Origin: an uncultured Dysgonomonas sp.
Lineage (GTDB): Bacteria; Bacteroidota; Bacteroidia; Bacteroidales; Dysgonomonadaceae
Direction: 5' to 3'
Assembly: GCA_937875275.1 (NCBI GenBank)
Contig: CALNCC010000144.1
Span: forward strand, 1-18,697
DNA: 18,697 nucleotides
The translations under genes and the position numbers were made by a program. Numbering within the stretch: position 1 is the first letter of the stretch; every line of letters starts with the position of its first letter. Shown piece after piece: positions 1 to 7,106 of the stretch. Under the pieces are notes generated by a model. It was not told where the DNA came from and did no database searches. It was given only the letters and a program-made list of their open reading frames with translations.

Positions 1-1
1 A

Positions 2-67
2 TTCGGACCGGGTACATCAGTAACTAAGGCTGCTGTTGAAATATTGAAAATATTATTGGCTGAGTAA
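2..67 (+). CDS. C-terminal end of probable methylmalonyl-CoA mutase large subunit (partial)
   Basis: Only the last 21 codons and a TAA stop lie in the window; the gene enters from the left edge. The peptide begins with FGPGTSVTKAA and ends in ILLAE. An (I/V)FGPGT turn followed by an amphipathic helix is typical of the end of the B12-binding domain of methylmalonyl-CoA mutase, which interconverts succinyl-CoA and (R)-methylmalonyl-CoA in propionate metabolism. The assignment rests on this short motif alone; another B12-dependent mutase or B12-binding protein with the same fold is possible. A strong terminator follows 25 bases after the stop, so this is the last gene of its transcription unit. 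Confidence 0.5.
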   Translation, partial: FGPGTSVTKAAVEILKILLAE

Positions 68-92
68 TCGGTACTGAATAATAACTATAATG

Positions 93-123
93 AAAAGGTC
101 ATTCTTCGGGATGACCTTTTTTT
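93..123 (+). terminator. Rho-independent terminator with UUCG tetraloop
   Basis: A perfect 10-bp stem (AAAAGGTCAT at 93-102 with its complement at 111-120) is extended by a U-G and a C-G pair that close a TTCG loop (105-108). The 3' arm ends in TTTT and runs into TTT at 121-123. It separates the upstream partial gene from the CNNM gene. The arms are A-rich and T-rich, so it could also act on minus-strand transcripts. Confidence 0.9.
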
Positions 124-165
124 GTGAGAATACCACTAATATAGAAGATAAGCGTTGCTTTTTGC

Positions 166-173
166 TATCTTTG
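166..173 (+). promoter_or_regulatory. Candidate Bacteroidota -7 promoter element for the CNNM gene
   Basis: TATCTTTG matches the Bacteroidota -7 consensus TAnnTTTG and lies 27 bases before the ATG at 201, downstream of the terminator. I see no clear TTTG-like -33 element at the usual distance, so the call rests on the -7 box and its position. Confidence 0.5.
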
Positions 174-200
174 CCCAAGACCAAGTTTAAATTATAAGTA

Positions 201-1466
201 ATGGATATATTAATAATAATAGGACTGATTTTATTGAATGGCGTGTTTTCCATGTCGGAGATTGCCGTTATATCTTCTCGCCGATCGAGCCTTTCTGCCC
301 AATCAGAAAATGGAAGTAAAACGGCTAAGGTAGCTCTTGAACTTGCCGATTCGCCCGACCGCTTTTTGTCTACTGTGCAGATAGGGATAACGTTGATAGG
401 TATTCTTACGGGTATGTATTCCGGCGAGGTGTTTGCTCATGGCTTTTCGCAGGTAGTTATTGGTATAGGCATCCCTGAAATGTATGCATTTATTGTAGCC
501 AAAACAGTTATAATTCTGGTCGTAACTTATTTTACAATCGTATTTGGCGAGTTAGTGCCTAAGCGCATCGGTATGCTGTTCTCGGAGAAGGTTGCCAAGA
601 TTATAGCATATCCCATGCGTTGGATTTCTATTATAGCATCTCCATTTGTGTGGCTGCTGGCTAAAAGTACAAGATTTATTGTCAAAATATTTAACATCAA
701 AGGAGAAGATGCCAAGGTAACGGAAAAAGAGATTAAGAATCTGATTAAAGAAGGGTTGGACGATGGAGAGGTACAACAAGTGGAACAGTATATTGTAGAT
801 CGGGTGTTTAGTCTTGGCGACAGAGATCTGGAGTCGATAATGACATACCGCCGCGAGGTGGAGTGGATAGATGTCAATTGGGATAACGAGCAATTGAAAA
901 ACTTTATAGCAGAACATCCTCAGAACTTCTATCCTGTAACAGACAAAAATAAAAATGGAGATGTGTTGGGTATTGTTTATCTGAAACGAATATTTGGCAA
1001 TATAGACACTGCCGCCTTCGACCTGAAAGAGTATATACAGGTCGTACCCTACTACTCCGAGAACATGGATGTGTATGATGCCCTCGACCAGATGCGAAGC
1101 AAGCGGGTTGAATATGCTTTCGTGTGCGACGATTTTGGAGCAGTAGAGGGTTTGGTAGATATGCGTGATATATTCGAAGCCCTGATAGGCAAACTCCTCG
1201 AACCGCAAGACGAGCCACAGATCGTGAAACGTGAAGACGGAACTTTCCTTATTGATGGACAATGTCATTTCTACGAATTTCTCGATCATTTCGGTATCGC
1301 CGATCTTTATGAGAAATATGACTATAATACATTGAGTGGACTCATTCTTGCTCTATTGGAGCATGTGCCGCATACGGGTGAAGTGTTGGCATGGAACAGA
1401 TTCACGTTCGAAATAGTTGATATGGATGGCAGACGTATAGATAAGGTGCTGGTAACAGAAAATTGA
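201..1466 (+). CDS. CNNM/CBS/CorC-HlyC family membrane protein (hemolysin family protein)
   Basis: This 421-aa protein has the full architecture of the 'hemolysin C/CorC' family, whose members are inner-membrane proteins linked to Mg2+/Co2+ or other divalent-cation efflux. The first ~160 residues form the CNNM (DUF21) membrane domain, with the conserved opening FSMSE (16-20), TVQIGITL (58-65) and FGELVPKR (115-122). A tandem CBS pair follows (roughly 205-330), then a C-terminal CorC_HlyC domain (roughly 340-420, containing the DGRRID stretch). The start at 201 is the first ATG in frame and directly gives the hydrophobic first helix. No Shine-Dalgarno is visible, as usual in Bacteroidota. The metal-responsive AraC-type gene starts 28 bases after the stop and may be co-transcribed, suggesting but not proving a shared metal-homeostasis theme. 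The transported ion cannot be read from sequence, and a haemolytic role should not be inferred from the family name. Confidence 0.88.
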   Translation: MDILIIIGLILLNGVFSMSEIAVISSRRSSLSAQSENGSKTAKVALELADSPDRFLSTVQIGITLIGILTGMYSGEVFAHGFSQVVIGIGIPEMYAFIVAKTVIILVVTYFTIVFGELVPKRIGMLFSEKVAKIIAYPMRWISIIASPFVWLLAKSTRFIVKIFNIKGEDAKVTEKEIKNLIKEGLDDGEVQQVEQYIVDRVFSLGDRDLESIMTYRREVEWIDVNWDNEQLKNFIAEHPQNFYPVTDKNKNGDVLGIVYLKRIFGNIDTAAFDLKEYIQVVPYYSENMDVYDALDQMRSKRVEYAFVCDDFGAVEGLVDMRDIFEALIGKLLEPQDEPQIVKREDGTFLIDGQCHFYEFLDHFGIADLYEKYDYNTLSGLILALLEHVPHTGEVLAWNRFTFEIVDMDGRRIDKVLVTEN

Positions 1467-1494
1467 ATTGCCCAATAATGAGGGAAAGATCGGT

Positions 1495-2064
1495 ATGAAT
1501 ACAAATAAGTTGTATATAAAAAATATGGTTTGTGATAGATGCCGGATGGTTGTTGAAAACGAACTGAAGGCATTAGGCTATCATCCCGTCTCGGTAACAT
1601 TAGGAGAGGTTGTTGTTGCAGACAATATAACTGAAGACGACAAATTTTCGATAGCCAAGCGTATAGAGCCCTTAGGCTTTTCCTTGATCGATGACAAACG
1701 TAGCAGACTGATATCGCAAATAAAAACTCTGATAATAGAACTTGTACAAAATAAAAATAGCGATCTTAAAGTCAATCTATCCGATTATTTGTCGCAACAG
1801 ATGCACTACGATTATGGACATCTGAGCACATTGTTTTCGGAGGTAGAGGGAACGACTATCGAGAAATATTTTATTGCTCAGAAAGTAGAGAAAGTGAAAG
1901 AGTTGCTCGTCTACGACGAATTGTCGTTGAGTGAGATAGCCTATCAGCTCAACTATTCAAGTGTGGCGCATCTGAGCAGCCAATTCAAAAAAGTAACAGG
2001 ATTGACTCCCAGCCATTTTAAACAAATAAGATCGAACAAACGTAAGCCGTTGGATAAGGTGTGA
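1495..2064 (+). CDS. AraC-family regulator with N-terminal heavy-metal-associated-like CxxC domain
   Basis: This 189-aa protein is much smaller than classical AraC regulators (~290 aa). Residues 1-~65 resemble a ferredoxin-like HMA fold, with NMVCDRC (10-16) supplying a CxxC pair at C13 and C16 where copper chaperones carry MxCxxC. Residues ~85-180 are an AraC-type double helix-turn-helix: the second HTH shows LSLSEIAYQLNYSS, then SQFKKVTGLTPSHFK. The regulator therefore probably senses a soft metal such as Cu(I) directly, in place of a sugar-binding domain. It lies immediately upstream of copA, its likely target. I chose the ATG at 1495, preceded by AGGGAAAG and the natural start of the HMA strand. 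A TTG at 1468 would add nine residues that fit no domain. Metal identity and activator versus repressor role are inference. Confidence 0.8.
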   Translation: MNTNKLYIKNMVCDRCRMVVENELKALGYHPVSVTLGEVVVADNITEDDKFSIAKRIEPLGFSLIDDKRSRLISQIKTLIIELVQNKNSDLKVNLSDYLSQQMHYDYGHLSTLFSEVEGTTIEKYFIAQKVEKVKELLVYDELSLSEIAYQLNYSSVAHLSSQFKKVTGLTPSHFKQIRSNKRKPLDKV

Positions 2065-2070
2065 AATCTT

Positions 2071-2093
2071 ATAATATTCGGCTAAAATAATAT
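2071..2093 (+). promoter_or_regulatory. Possible regulator-binding direct repeat upstream of copA
   Basis: ATAATAT occurs at 2071-2077 and again at 2087-2093, 16 bases apart, about 1.5 helical turns. AraC-family proteins often bind two such direct half-sites just upstream of a promoter, and these sit 24-46 bases before the copA -7 box. The DNA is AT-rich, so chance repetition is a real alternative. Confidence 0.25.
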
Positions 2094-2116
2094 AACACAT
2101 CTGCATCAGCCCGTTG

Positions 2117-2124
2117 TATCTTTG
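2117..2124 (+). promoter_or_regulatory. Candidate -7 promoter element for copA
   Basis: TATCTTTG matches TAnnTTTG exactly, 23 bases before the copA ATG. No TTTG-like -33 box is visible at the normal spacing, which would fit a promoter that needs an activator, such as the AraC-type protein encoded just upstream. Confidence 0.6.
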
Positions 2125-2147
2125 TAGCAATTGAAAAAGATACGATA

Positions 2148-4400
2148 ATGGCAACACCACTTAAGAATATGAAATTTGTCCCTATTCAGGGAGCAGCTAC
2201 CAAAAGTGAAATATATCCTGTTGTGGGAATGAGTTGTGCTTCGTGTGCGGCGCATGTAGAGCGAAGCCTGAAGAAGCAAGCCGGTGTAGTGGATGCGGCA
2301 GTAAATATTGCCGCAAACAATGTGCAGGTGAAGTATATATCTACATTAGTTGATGAAAACACATTGAAACAGGTTGTCGAAGATGCCGGATACCGGCTCA
2401 TTCTCCCAAAAGATGTAATAGAAGGAGGAAACACAATCGAATCGGTACATGAATCGCGCCTCCTCAAATTGAAACGCAATACAATTCTTTCTATTTTATT
2501 GAGTATCCCGATAGTTATCATCGGTATGTTTTACATGGATATGCCTTATGGTAATGAGATTATGTGGATACTTTCCACAATCGTATTGTTTGCCTTTGGT
2601 CGTGAGTTTTTTGTAAATGCGTGGAAGCAGGCAAAGCATCGAACTGCCAATATGGATACGTTGGTTGCACTGAGTACGGGCATCGCATACACATTCAGCC
2701 TTTTCAATATGTTTTTCCCATCGTTTTGGATATCGAAGGGGATAGAAGCGCACGTCTATTTCGAGGCTGTGGCTGTCATCGTCTCTTTCATCTTACTTGG
2801 CAGATATCTCGAGGAAAGAGCCAAAGGCAATGCTTCGTCTGCCATCAAAAAATTGATGGGGTTGCAACCCTCTCAGGTTACTGTTGTAGACAATAACGGA
2901 CAGTATAGAGAGATGCCCCTCCAAAATGTAAAAAAACGAGACGTGATAGCTGTCAGACCGGGCGATCGTATTGCTGTGGACGGCATTGTGAGGGAGGGCG
3001 AATCGTATGTCGATGAAAGCATGCTCAGCGGAGAACCTGTGCCTGTGTCGAAGCGGGCAGGAGATAAGGTGTATGCCGGAACAATAAACCAGAAAGGTTC
3101 TTTTCGATTCGTAGCTGACAAGGTGGGCAAAGACACATTTCTTGCCAACATAATAAAGACTGTGCAAGAAGCTCAAGGCAGTAAAGCTCCCGTGCAGAAA
3201 CTTGTGGATAGGATAGCTGCCGTGTTTGTTCCGGTAGTTGTCGGTATTGCTATTTTGTCTTTTGTGTTATGGTTACTGCTGGGCGCAGAGAATAGTTTTA
3301 CTTACGGACTTCTGTCTCTCGTTACAGTTCTCATCATCGCTTGTCCGTGCGCATTGGGATTGGCAACGCCTACTGCCATTATGGTAGGTATAGGTAAAGG
3401 TGCAAGCAATGGAATACTGATAAAGGATGCCGAAAGTCTTGAGACCGCACGCAAGATAGATGCCGTAGTGATGGATAAGACCGGCACACTGACTAAAGGT
3501 GAACCGACCGTAACAGAAATGTTGTGGGAGGAAAGTTATGATTTGCAACGACAGGTGCTATACAGTATCGAACAACAGTCTGAACATCCGTTGGCAGATG
3601 CCGTAGTGAAATATTTAGATGGGGAAATCTTGTTAGGCGTTTCCGATTTCAGTAGTATAACCGGCAAGGGTGTGAAGGCTACTGTCGGTGGACAGGAATA
3701 TTATGTAGGTAATGAGAATTTATTACTGAGTAATGGAGTCGACATATCGCCGAAACAAAAAGATATTGCTTCTCGGTGGGCAAAAGAAGCGAAAACGGTT
3801 GTTTACTTTGCCGATGGCAGGATAGCGCTGGCGATTATGGGTATCGAGGATGAAATTAAAGATTCGTCGAAAGAGGCTGTTCGACAATTACAAAATATGG
3901 GGATTGAGGTGTATATGTTGACCGGCGATAATACGCATACTGCATCCGAAATAGCCCGTAAGGCAGGGATCACAAATTACGAAGGAGAGCAGCTTCCTCA
4001 TCATAAATCGGAATTTGTGGCTAAATTACAAAAAAAGGGAAAAACCGTTGCGATGGTGGGGGATGGCATCAACGACAGTCCCGCATTGGCAAAGGCAGAT
4101 GTGGGCATAGCCATGGGAACGGGTACAGATATAGCTATGGATGTGGCCAAGATGACAATCATATCTTCCGATTTACGAAAGATTCCAACCGCTATCCGAT
4201 TGTCGCAGCAGACCGTGAAAACGATCCGTCAGAATTTGTTTTGGGCATTCATCTACAATCTAATCGGAATTCCTATCGCTGCCGGAGTCCTTTATCCTTT
4301 TACCGGATTTTTATTGAACCCGATGATTGCAGGGGCAGCAATGGCGTTTAGTAGTGTATGTGTAGTGAGTAATAGTTTGTTGCTGAGAATGAGGGAATAA
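2148..4400 (+). CDS. copA: Cu(+)-exporting P-type ATPase CopA
   Basis: This 750-aa P1B-1 ATPase pumps cytosolic Cu(+) out across the inner membrane at the cost of ATP. One N-terminal HMA domain (about 20-90) carries GMSCASC with C30 and C33. The transmembrane helices surround the actuator loop with SGEP (294-297) and the membrane metal site CPC (399-401). The phosphorylated aspartate is D443 in DKTGT, followed by the SEHPLADA nucleotide-binding motif, MLTGDN, and the hinge GDGINDSPAL from 638. The last two helices contain the YN pair and the M-x2-SS motif (AMAFSS), which distinguish Cu(+) from Zn/Cd pumps. The gene has its own -7 box and is preceded by a CxxC-containing AraC-type regulator. 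No separate CopZ chaperone is seen nearby. Length and all catalytic motifs are complete. No convincing terminator follows, only a weak AT-rich palindrome near 4423-4437. Confidence 0.95.
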   Translation: MATPLKNMKFVPIQGAATKSEIYPVVGMSCASCAAHVERSLKKQAGVVDAAVNIAANNVQVKYISTLVDENTLKQVVEDAGYRLILPKDVIEGGNTIESVHESRLLKLKRNTILSILLSIPIVIIGMFYMDMPYGNEIMWILSTIVLFAFGREFFVNAWKQAKHRTANMDTLVALSTGIAYTFSLFNMFFPSFWISKGIEAHVYFEAVAVIVSFILLGRYLEERAKGNASSAIKKLMGLQPSQVTVVDNNGQYREMPLQNVKKRDVIAVRPGDRIAVDGIVREGESYVDESMLSGEPVPVSKRAGDKVYAGTINQKGSFRFVADKVGKDTFLANIIKTVQEAQGSKAPVQKLVDRIAAVFVPVVVGIAILSFVLWLLLGAENSFTYGLLSLVTVLIIACPCALGLATPTAIMVGIGKGASNGILIKDAESLETARKIDAVVMDKTGTLTKGEPTVTEMLWEESYDLQRQVLYSIEQQSEHPLADAVVKYLDGEILLGVSDFSSITGKGVKATVGGQEYYVGNENLLLSNGVDISPKQKDIASRWAKEAKTVVYFADGRIALAIMGIEDEIKDSSKEAVRQLQNMGIEVYMLTGDNTHTASEIARKAGITNYEGEQLPHHKSEFVAKLQKKGKTVAMVGDGINDSPALAKADVGIAMGTGTDIAMDVAKMTIISSDLRKIPTAIRLSQQTVKTIRQNLFWAFIYNLIGIPIAAGVLYPFTGFLLNPMIAGAAMAFSSVCVVSNSLLLRMRE

Positions 4401-4474
4401 AGGTTTGGCGATCTGTGATAGCTTAGAATTAATCTAATCTTGCTAATTTATTAATAGATATGTCATAAAACCTG

Positions 4475-4502
4475 TTGCAAAATAATTTTTTGCTTACCTT
4501 TG
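4475..4502 (+). promoter_or_regulatory. Bacteroidota-type promoter for the glycosyltransferase operon
   Basis: TACCTTTG at 4495-4502 matches TAnnTTTG, with TTG at 4475-4477 as the probable -33 element (17 bases between, slightly short). It lies 27 bases before the ATG at 4530. The stretch between the boxes contains a perfect palindrome, GCAAAA-TAATT-TTTTGC (4477-4493). Confidence 0.6.
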
Positions 4503-4529
4503 TTGATTCTTAAGAAAGATATCGGAACA

Positions 4530-5582
4530 ATGAAGGTTATTCTGGAATGTGAAAGAATGAAACACCCGTACACTGGTTTGTACGAATACTGTTATCAGCT
4601 TGGACATGCTTTGCAAAAGTATTTTGACGAGGATGGTATCGGCTATTATGTGCCGAAATCAGCAGTCGGAGTGTTTGGTGAAGCATATAAATACTATGAG
4701 AAAAGAAGTATTGATAAACTGCTCAGACGCCGCGACATGCAGGCTGATGTATGGCATTCTATTTTCCAGACAACAAGATATCTTAAGGTTCGCAGCAACA
4801 TGAAGAAGGTTCTGACCATTCAGGATCTTAACTTTCTGTATGAGAAAGATTTCCCCGGCAAGGTCAGTAAATATCTGAATATCGTACAGCGAAATATCGA
4901 TCGTGCCGATTATGTTGTTGCTATATCCAACTATACAAAGAATGATGTTCTCAAGCATATGGAATTGAAGGGTAAGCCCCTGAAGGTTATACATAATGGA
5001 TGCAATATCCTCGATTTTGGAGGGCAGGAGATAGAGGTTAATTACAAGCCGTCTCGTCCGTTCCTATTTTTCGTGGGTACCGTTATTTCCAAAAAGAATG
5101 TGCACGTATTGCCATGTCTATTGGTCGGTAACGACTACGAACTTGTACTGTCGGGTATACAAAGTTCCTCGTACAGGCAGAAGATCGAAGATGAGGCACG
5201 GAAACATGGTGTAGCGGATCGGGTTAAATTTACCGGAGCAATAACCAATGAAGAAAAATACTGGTATTTCAAAAATTGTCTTGCGTTTGCCTTCCCTTCA
5301 TTAGCCGAAGGTTTTGGAGCACCACCCATCGAAGCCATGTATTTCGGAAAGCCCGTATTCTTATCAGACCGAACTTCTCTCCCCGAAATAGGTGGAACGG
5401 AAGCTTATTATTTCGAGAATTTCGAACCCGAACATATGCAAAATGTATTTGAGAAGTCGATGAATGATTTTGCCAAAGACCTTGACAAACCACTCAGATT
5501 GAAAGCGCATGCCGATCAATTTAGTTGGGGTCGTTGTGCCGAAGAATATATCTCTGTGTACGAATCGGTAATGAAAAAATAA
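4530..5582 (+). CDS. Glycosyltransferase family 4 protein
   Basis: A 350-aa GT-B fold glycosyltransferase, predicted cytoplasmic or membrane-associated, transferring a sugar from a nucleotide-sugar donor with retention. The C-terminal donor-binding half begins near FVGTVISKKN (V182). It holds the GT4 E-x7-E signature EGFGAPPIE (E260 to E268), followed by GKPVFLSDRTSLPEIGG. The N-terminal acceptor half includes TIQDLNF and the VVAISNYTK segment common in GT4 enzymes. I start at the ATG at 4530. A more upstream TTG at 4500 overlaps the promoter -7 box and so cannot be translated from that promoter. It opens a three-gene operon, with DUF5672 15 bases after its stop. The sugar and acceptor are unknown; a role in LPS or other surface glycan is inferred from neighbours. 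Confidence 0.88.
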   Translation: MKVILECERMKHPYTGLYEYCYQLGHALQKYFDEDGIGYYVPKSAVGVFGEAYKYYEKRSIDKLLRRRDMQADVWHSIFQTTRYLKVRSNMKKVLTIQDLNFLYEKDFPGKVSKYLNIVQRNIDRADYVVAISNYTKNDVLKHMELKGKPLKVIHNGCNILDFGGQEIEVNYKPSRPFLFFVGTVISKKNVHVLPCLLVGNDYELVLSGIQSSSYRQKIEDEARKHGVADRVKFTGAITNEEKYWYFKNCLAFAFPSLAEGFGAPPIEAMYFGKPVFLSDRTSLPEIGGTEAYYFENFEPEHMQNVFEKSMNDFAKDLDKPLRLKAHADQFSWGRCAEEYISVYESVMKK

Positions 5583-5597
5583 TATTCCTTATAGTGC

Positions 5598-6398
5598 ATG
5601 AGTACCACAAAGTGCATTGTCGTTTTCCCTGTTTATAAATCCTTGAGTGATAGAGAAATCGTTTTTTTTGAACAAGCCCTGAGAATGACATCGGCGTTTG
5701 ATCATGTGTTTGTAGTTCCACAATCCTTCGTCGCAGATTCTACTTTCGATAAGTTCGATTGTAAATTTGTCCGTTTTCCCGACTTGTATTTCGAAACCAT
5801 CACGGGGTACAATCTATTGATGCTTTCAAGCGAATTTTACAGTACATTTCGCGATTATGAATACATGCTCGTACATCAGGCGGATGTATACCTGTTCCGC
5901 CCCGAGCTTGAGAAATGGTGCGACAAAGGTTATGATTATATCGGTGCTCCTTGGCTGAAACCAAGTAAACGAAACAAGGCATCTTTCTATAAATTTATTC
6001 TTAAATACGTTCCTTTCTGTTACTCTGCACATAAGCGAAAAGTAATGGAACTGTATGACAATGTGGGCAATGGCGGATTGTCGTTGCGTAAAATAGATAC
6101 ATTTATCAATACACTTGATATGCCGCAGGCACAGAGTATCTTATCCCTATATAAGGAGCGATTGAAAACCGACACATTGTACAACGAAGACATATTTTGG
6201 AGTGTGGAAGCACCACGCATCAACAGGCATTTTAGAAAGCCCGATTGGCAAGAGGCTCTTCCTTTTTCAGTAGAGACCCATGCGGCTTATGCCTACGATT
6301 ATATGGGGCAACAATTACCGTTTGGTAGCCATGCACCCGAAAAATATGAGCCTGAATTTTGGGACAACTTTATCAGATATGAGGAGGAAGTGAAATGA
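5598..6398 (+). CDS. DUF5672 family protein, putative glycosyltransferase
   Basis: At 266 aa the protein is essentially one DUF5672 domain. Recognisable landmarks are the short DxD-like segment HQADVYLF (93-100, D96), the hallmark GYDYIGAPW (111-119), GNGGLSLR (157-164) and NEDIFW (196-201). DUF5672 proteins occur in polysaccharide loci and look like GT-A-fold enzymes, but to my knowledge the reaction is not established. No signal peptide or membrane helix is apparent, so it probably works on the cytoplasmic face. Its TGA overlaps the ATG of the following GT2 gene (ATGA), implying translational coupling. Both flanking genes in the operon are glycosyltransferases, supporting a glycan-building role. 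Confidence 0.8.
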   Translation: MSTTKCIVVFPVYKSLSDREIVFFEQALRMTSAFDHVFVVPQSFVADSTFDKFDCKFVRFPDLYFETITGYNLLMLSSEFYSTFRDYEYMLVHQADVYLFRPELEKWCDKGYDYIGAPWLKPSKRNKASFYKFILKYVPFCYSAHKRKVMELYDNVGNGGLSLRKIDTFINTLDMPQAQSILSLYKERLKTDTLYNEDIFWSVEAPRINRHFRKPDWQEALPFSVETHAAYAYDYMGQQLPFGSHAPEKYEPEFWDNFIRYEEEVK

Positions 6399-7105
6399 AT
6401 GATAAGATAAGTATTGTATGTGTAACAATGAATGCTGCGAAATATATATCAGGATGTATAGACAGTATTCTCAGTCAGAGTTATCAGAATATCGAGATTG
6501 TCATTTTTGATGGAAATAGTTCGGACGGTACACAGGCGATCATCGAATCGTATGGAGACAAGATATCTTTCTTTCGCTGTGAGTCCGACTCCGGCGTTTA
6601 TGATGCGATGAATAAGGCTTTGGATCACATCAGTGGCAAATGGGTCTATTTTCTTGGAGCTGACGACCGATTGCTCCCCGAATTTTCCGACTTTGCAAAG
6701 AATGAATTGAAAGATGACTCTTTTATCTACTACGCCAATGTGATGTATAAAGGCAAAAAAACAAAAGGAGAGGTAGACGAATATGAAGAAGCAAAGCATG
6801 GTATTTTTCATCAGACGATAATATATCCGGCAAAGGTGTTTTCGAAATATCGCTACAATCTGAAATACAAAGTGAATGCCGACTATGCGCTTAATCTGCA
6901 ACTACACGGCGATCGCGATTTCCATTTTCGGTACGAAGATTATATCATAGCCCGATATGACGAAAATGGCATGTCTTCCATTGTTGAGGATAAAGCCTTT
7001 TTGGAAGATAAAGCTGGATTGATATTACGGAATTTCGGTTGGAAAATAAAGACAAGGTTCTTTTTTCGCCTTATCAAATCGAAGTTGAGCGGAAATAAAA
7101 TCTGA
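6395..7105 (+). CDS. Glycosyltransferase family 2 protein
   Basis: This 236-aa protein carries a GT-A fold family 2 domain. The N-terminal strand ISIVCVTMNA leads to the nucleotide-binding FDGNSSDGT (38-46), then SDSGVYDAMNKAL (64-76) and the metal-binding region FLGADDRL (86-93). This layout resembles WcaE/WcaA-type transferases of exopolysaccharide and LPS loci. There is no large hydrophobic C-terminal region, only a short basic tail that may contact membrane. Its ATG overlaps the DUF5672 stop by four bases. The TGA ends one base before the stop of the convergent kinase-GT4 gene, and no terminator hairpin is visible. Donor and acceptor sugars cannot be deduced. Confidence 0.88.
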   Translation: MNDKISIVCVTMNAAKYISGCIDSILSQSYQNIEIVIFDGNSSDGTQAIIESYGDKISFFRCESDSGVYDAMNKALDHISGKWVYFLGADDRLLPEFSDFAKNELKDDSFIYYANVMYKGKKTKGEVDEYEEAKHGIFHQTIIYPAKVFSKYRYNLKYKVNADYALNLQLHGDRDFHFRYEDYIIARYDENGMSSIVEDKAFLEDKAGLILRNFGWKIKTRFFFRLIKSKLSGNKI

Positions 7106-7106
7106 T

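Noticed and set aside
552..1289. 245-codon open frame on the minus strand.
   Set aside because: It is fully antisense to the well-supported CNNM/CBS gene, and its product has no recognisable domain or organised membrane pattern.
1468..1494. TTG codon at 1468 as start of the AraC-type regulator.
   Set aside because: The nine extra residues match no domain; the ATG at 1495 has an AGGGAAAG sequence upstream and begins right at the HMA-like strand.
4423..4437. TTAGA-ATTAA-TCTAA palindrome after copA as a terminator.
   Set aside because: The stem has five AT-rich pairs and no T-tract, too weak to call.
4500..4529. Upstream TTG at 4500 as start of the first GT4 gene.
   Set aside because: It falls inside the -7 promoter box, so a transcript from that promoter would not contain it. 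The ATG at 4530 suits the domain start.
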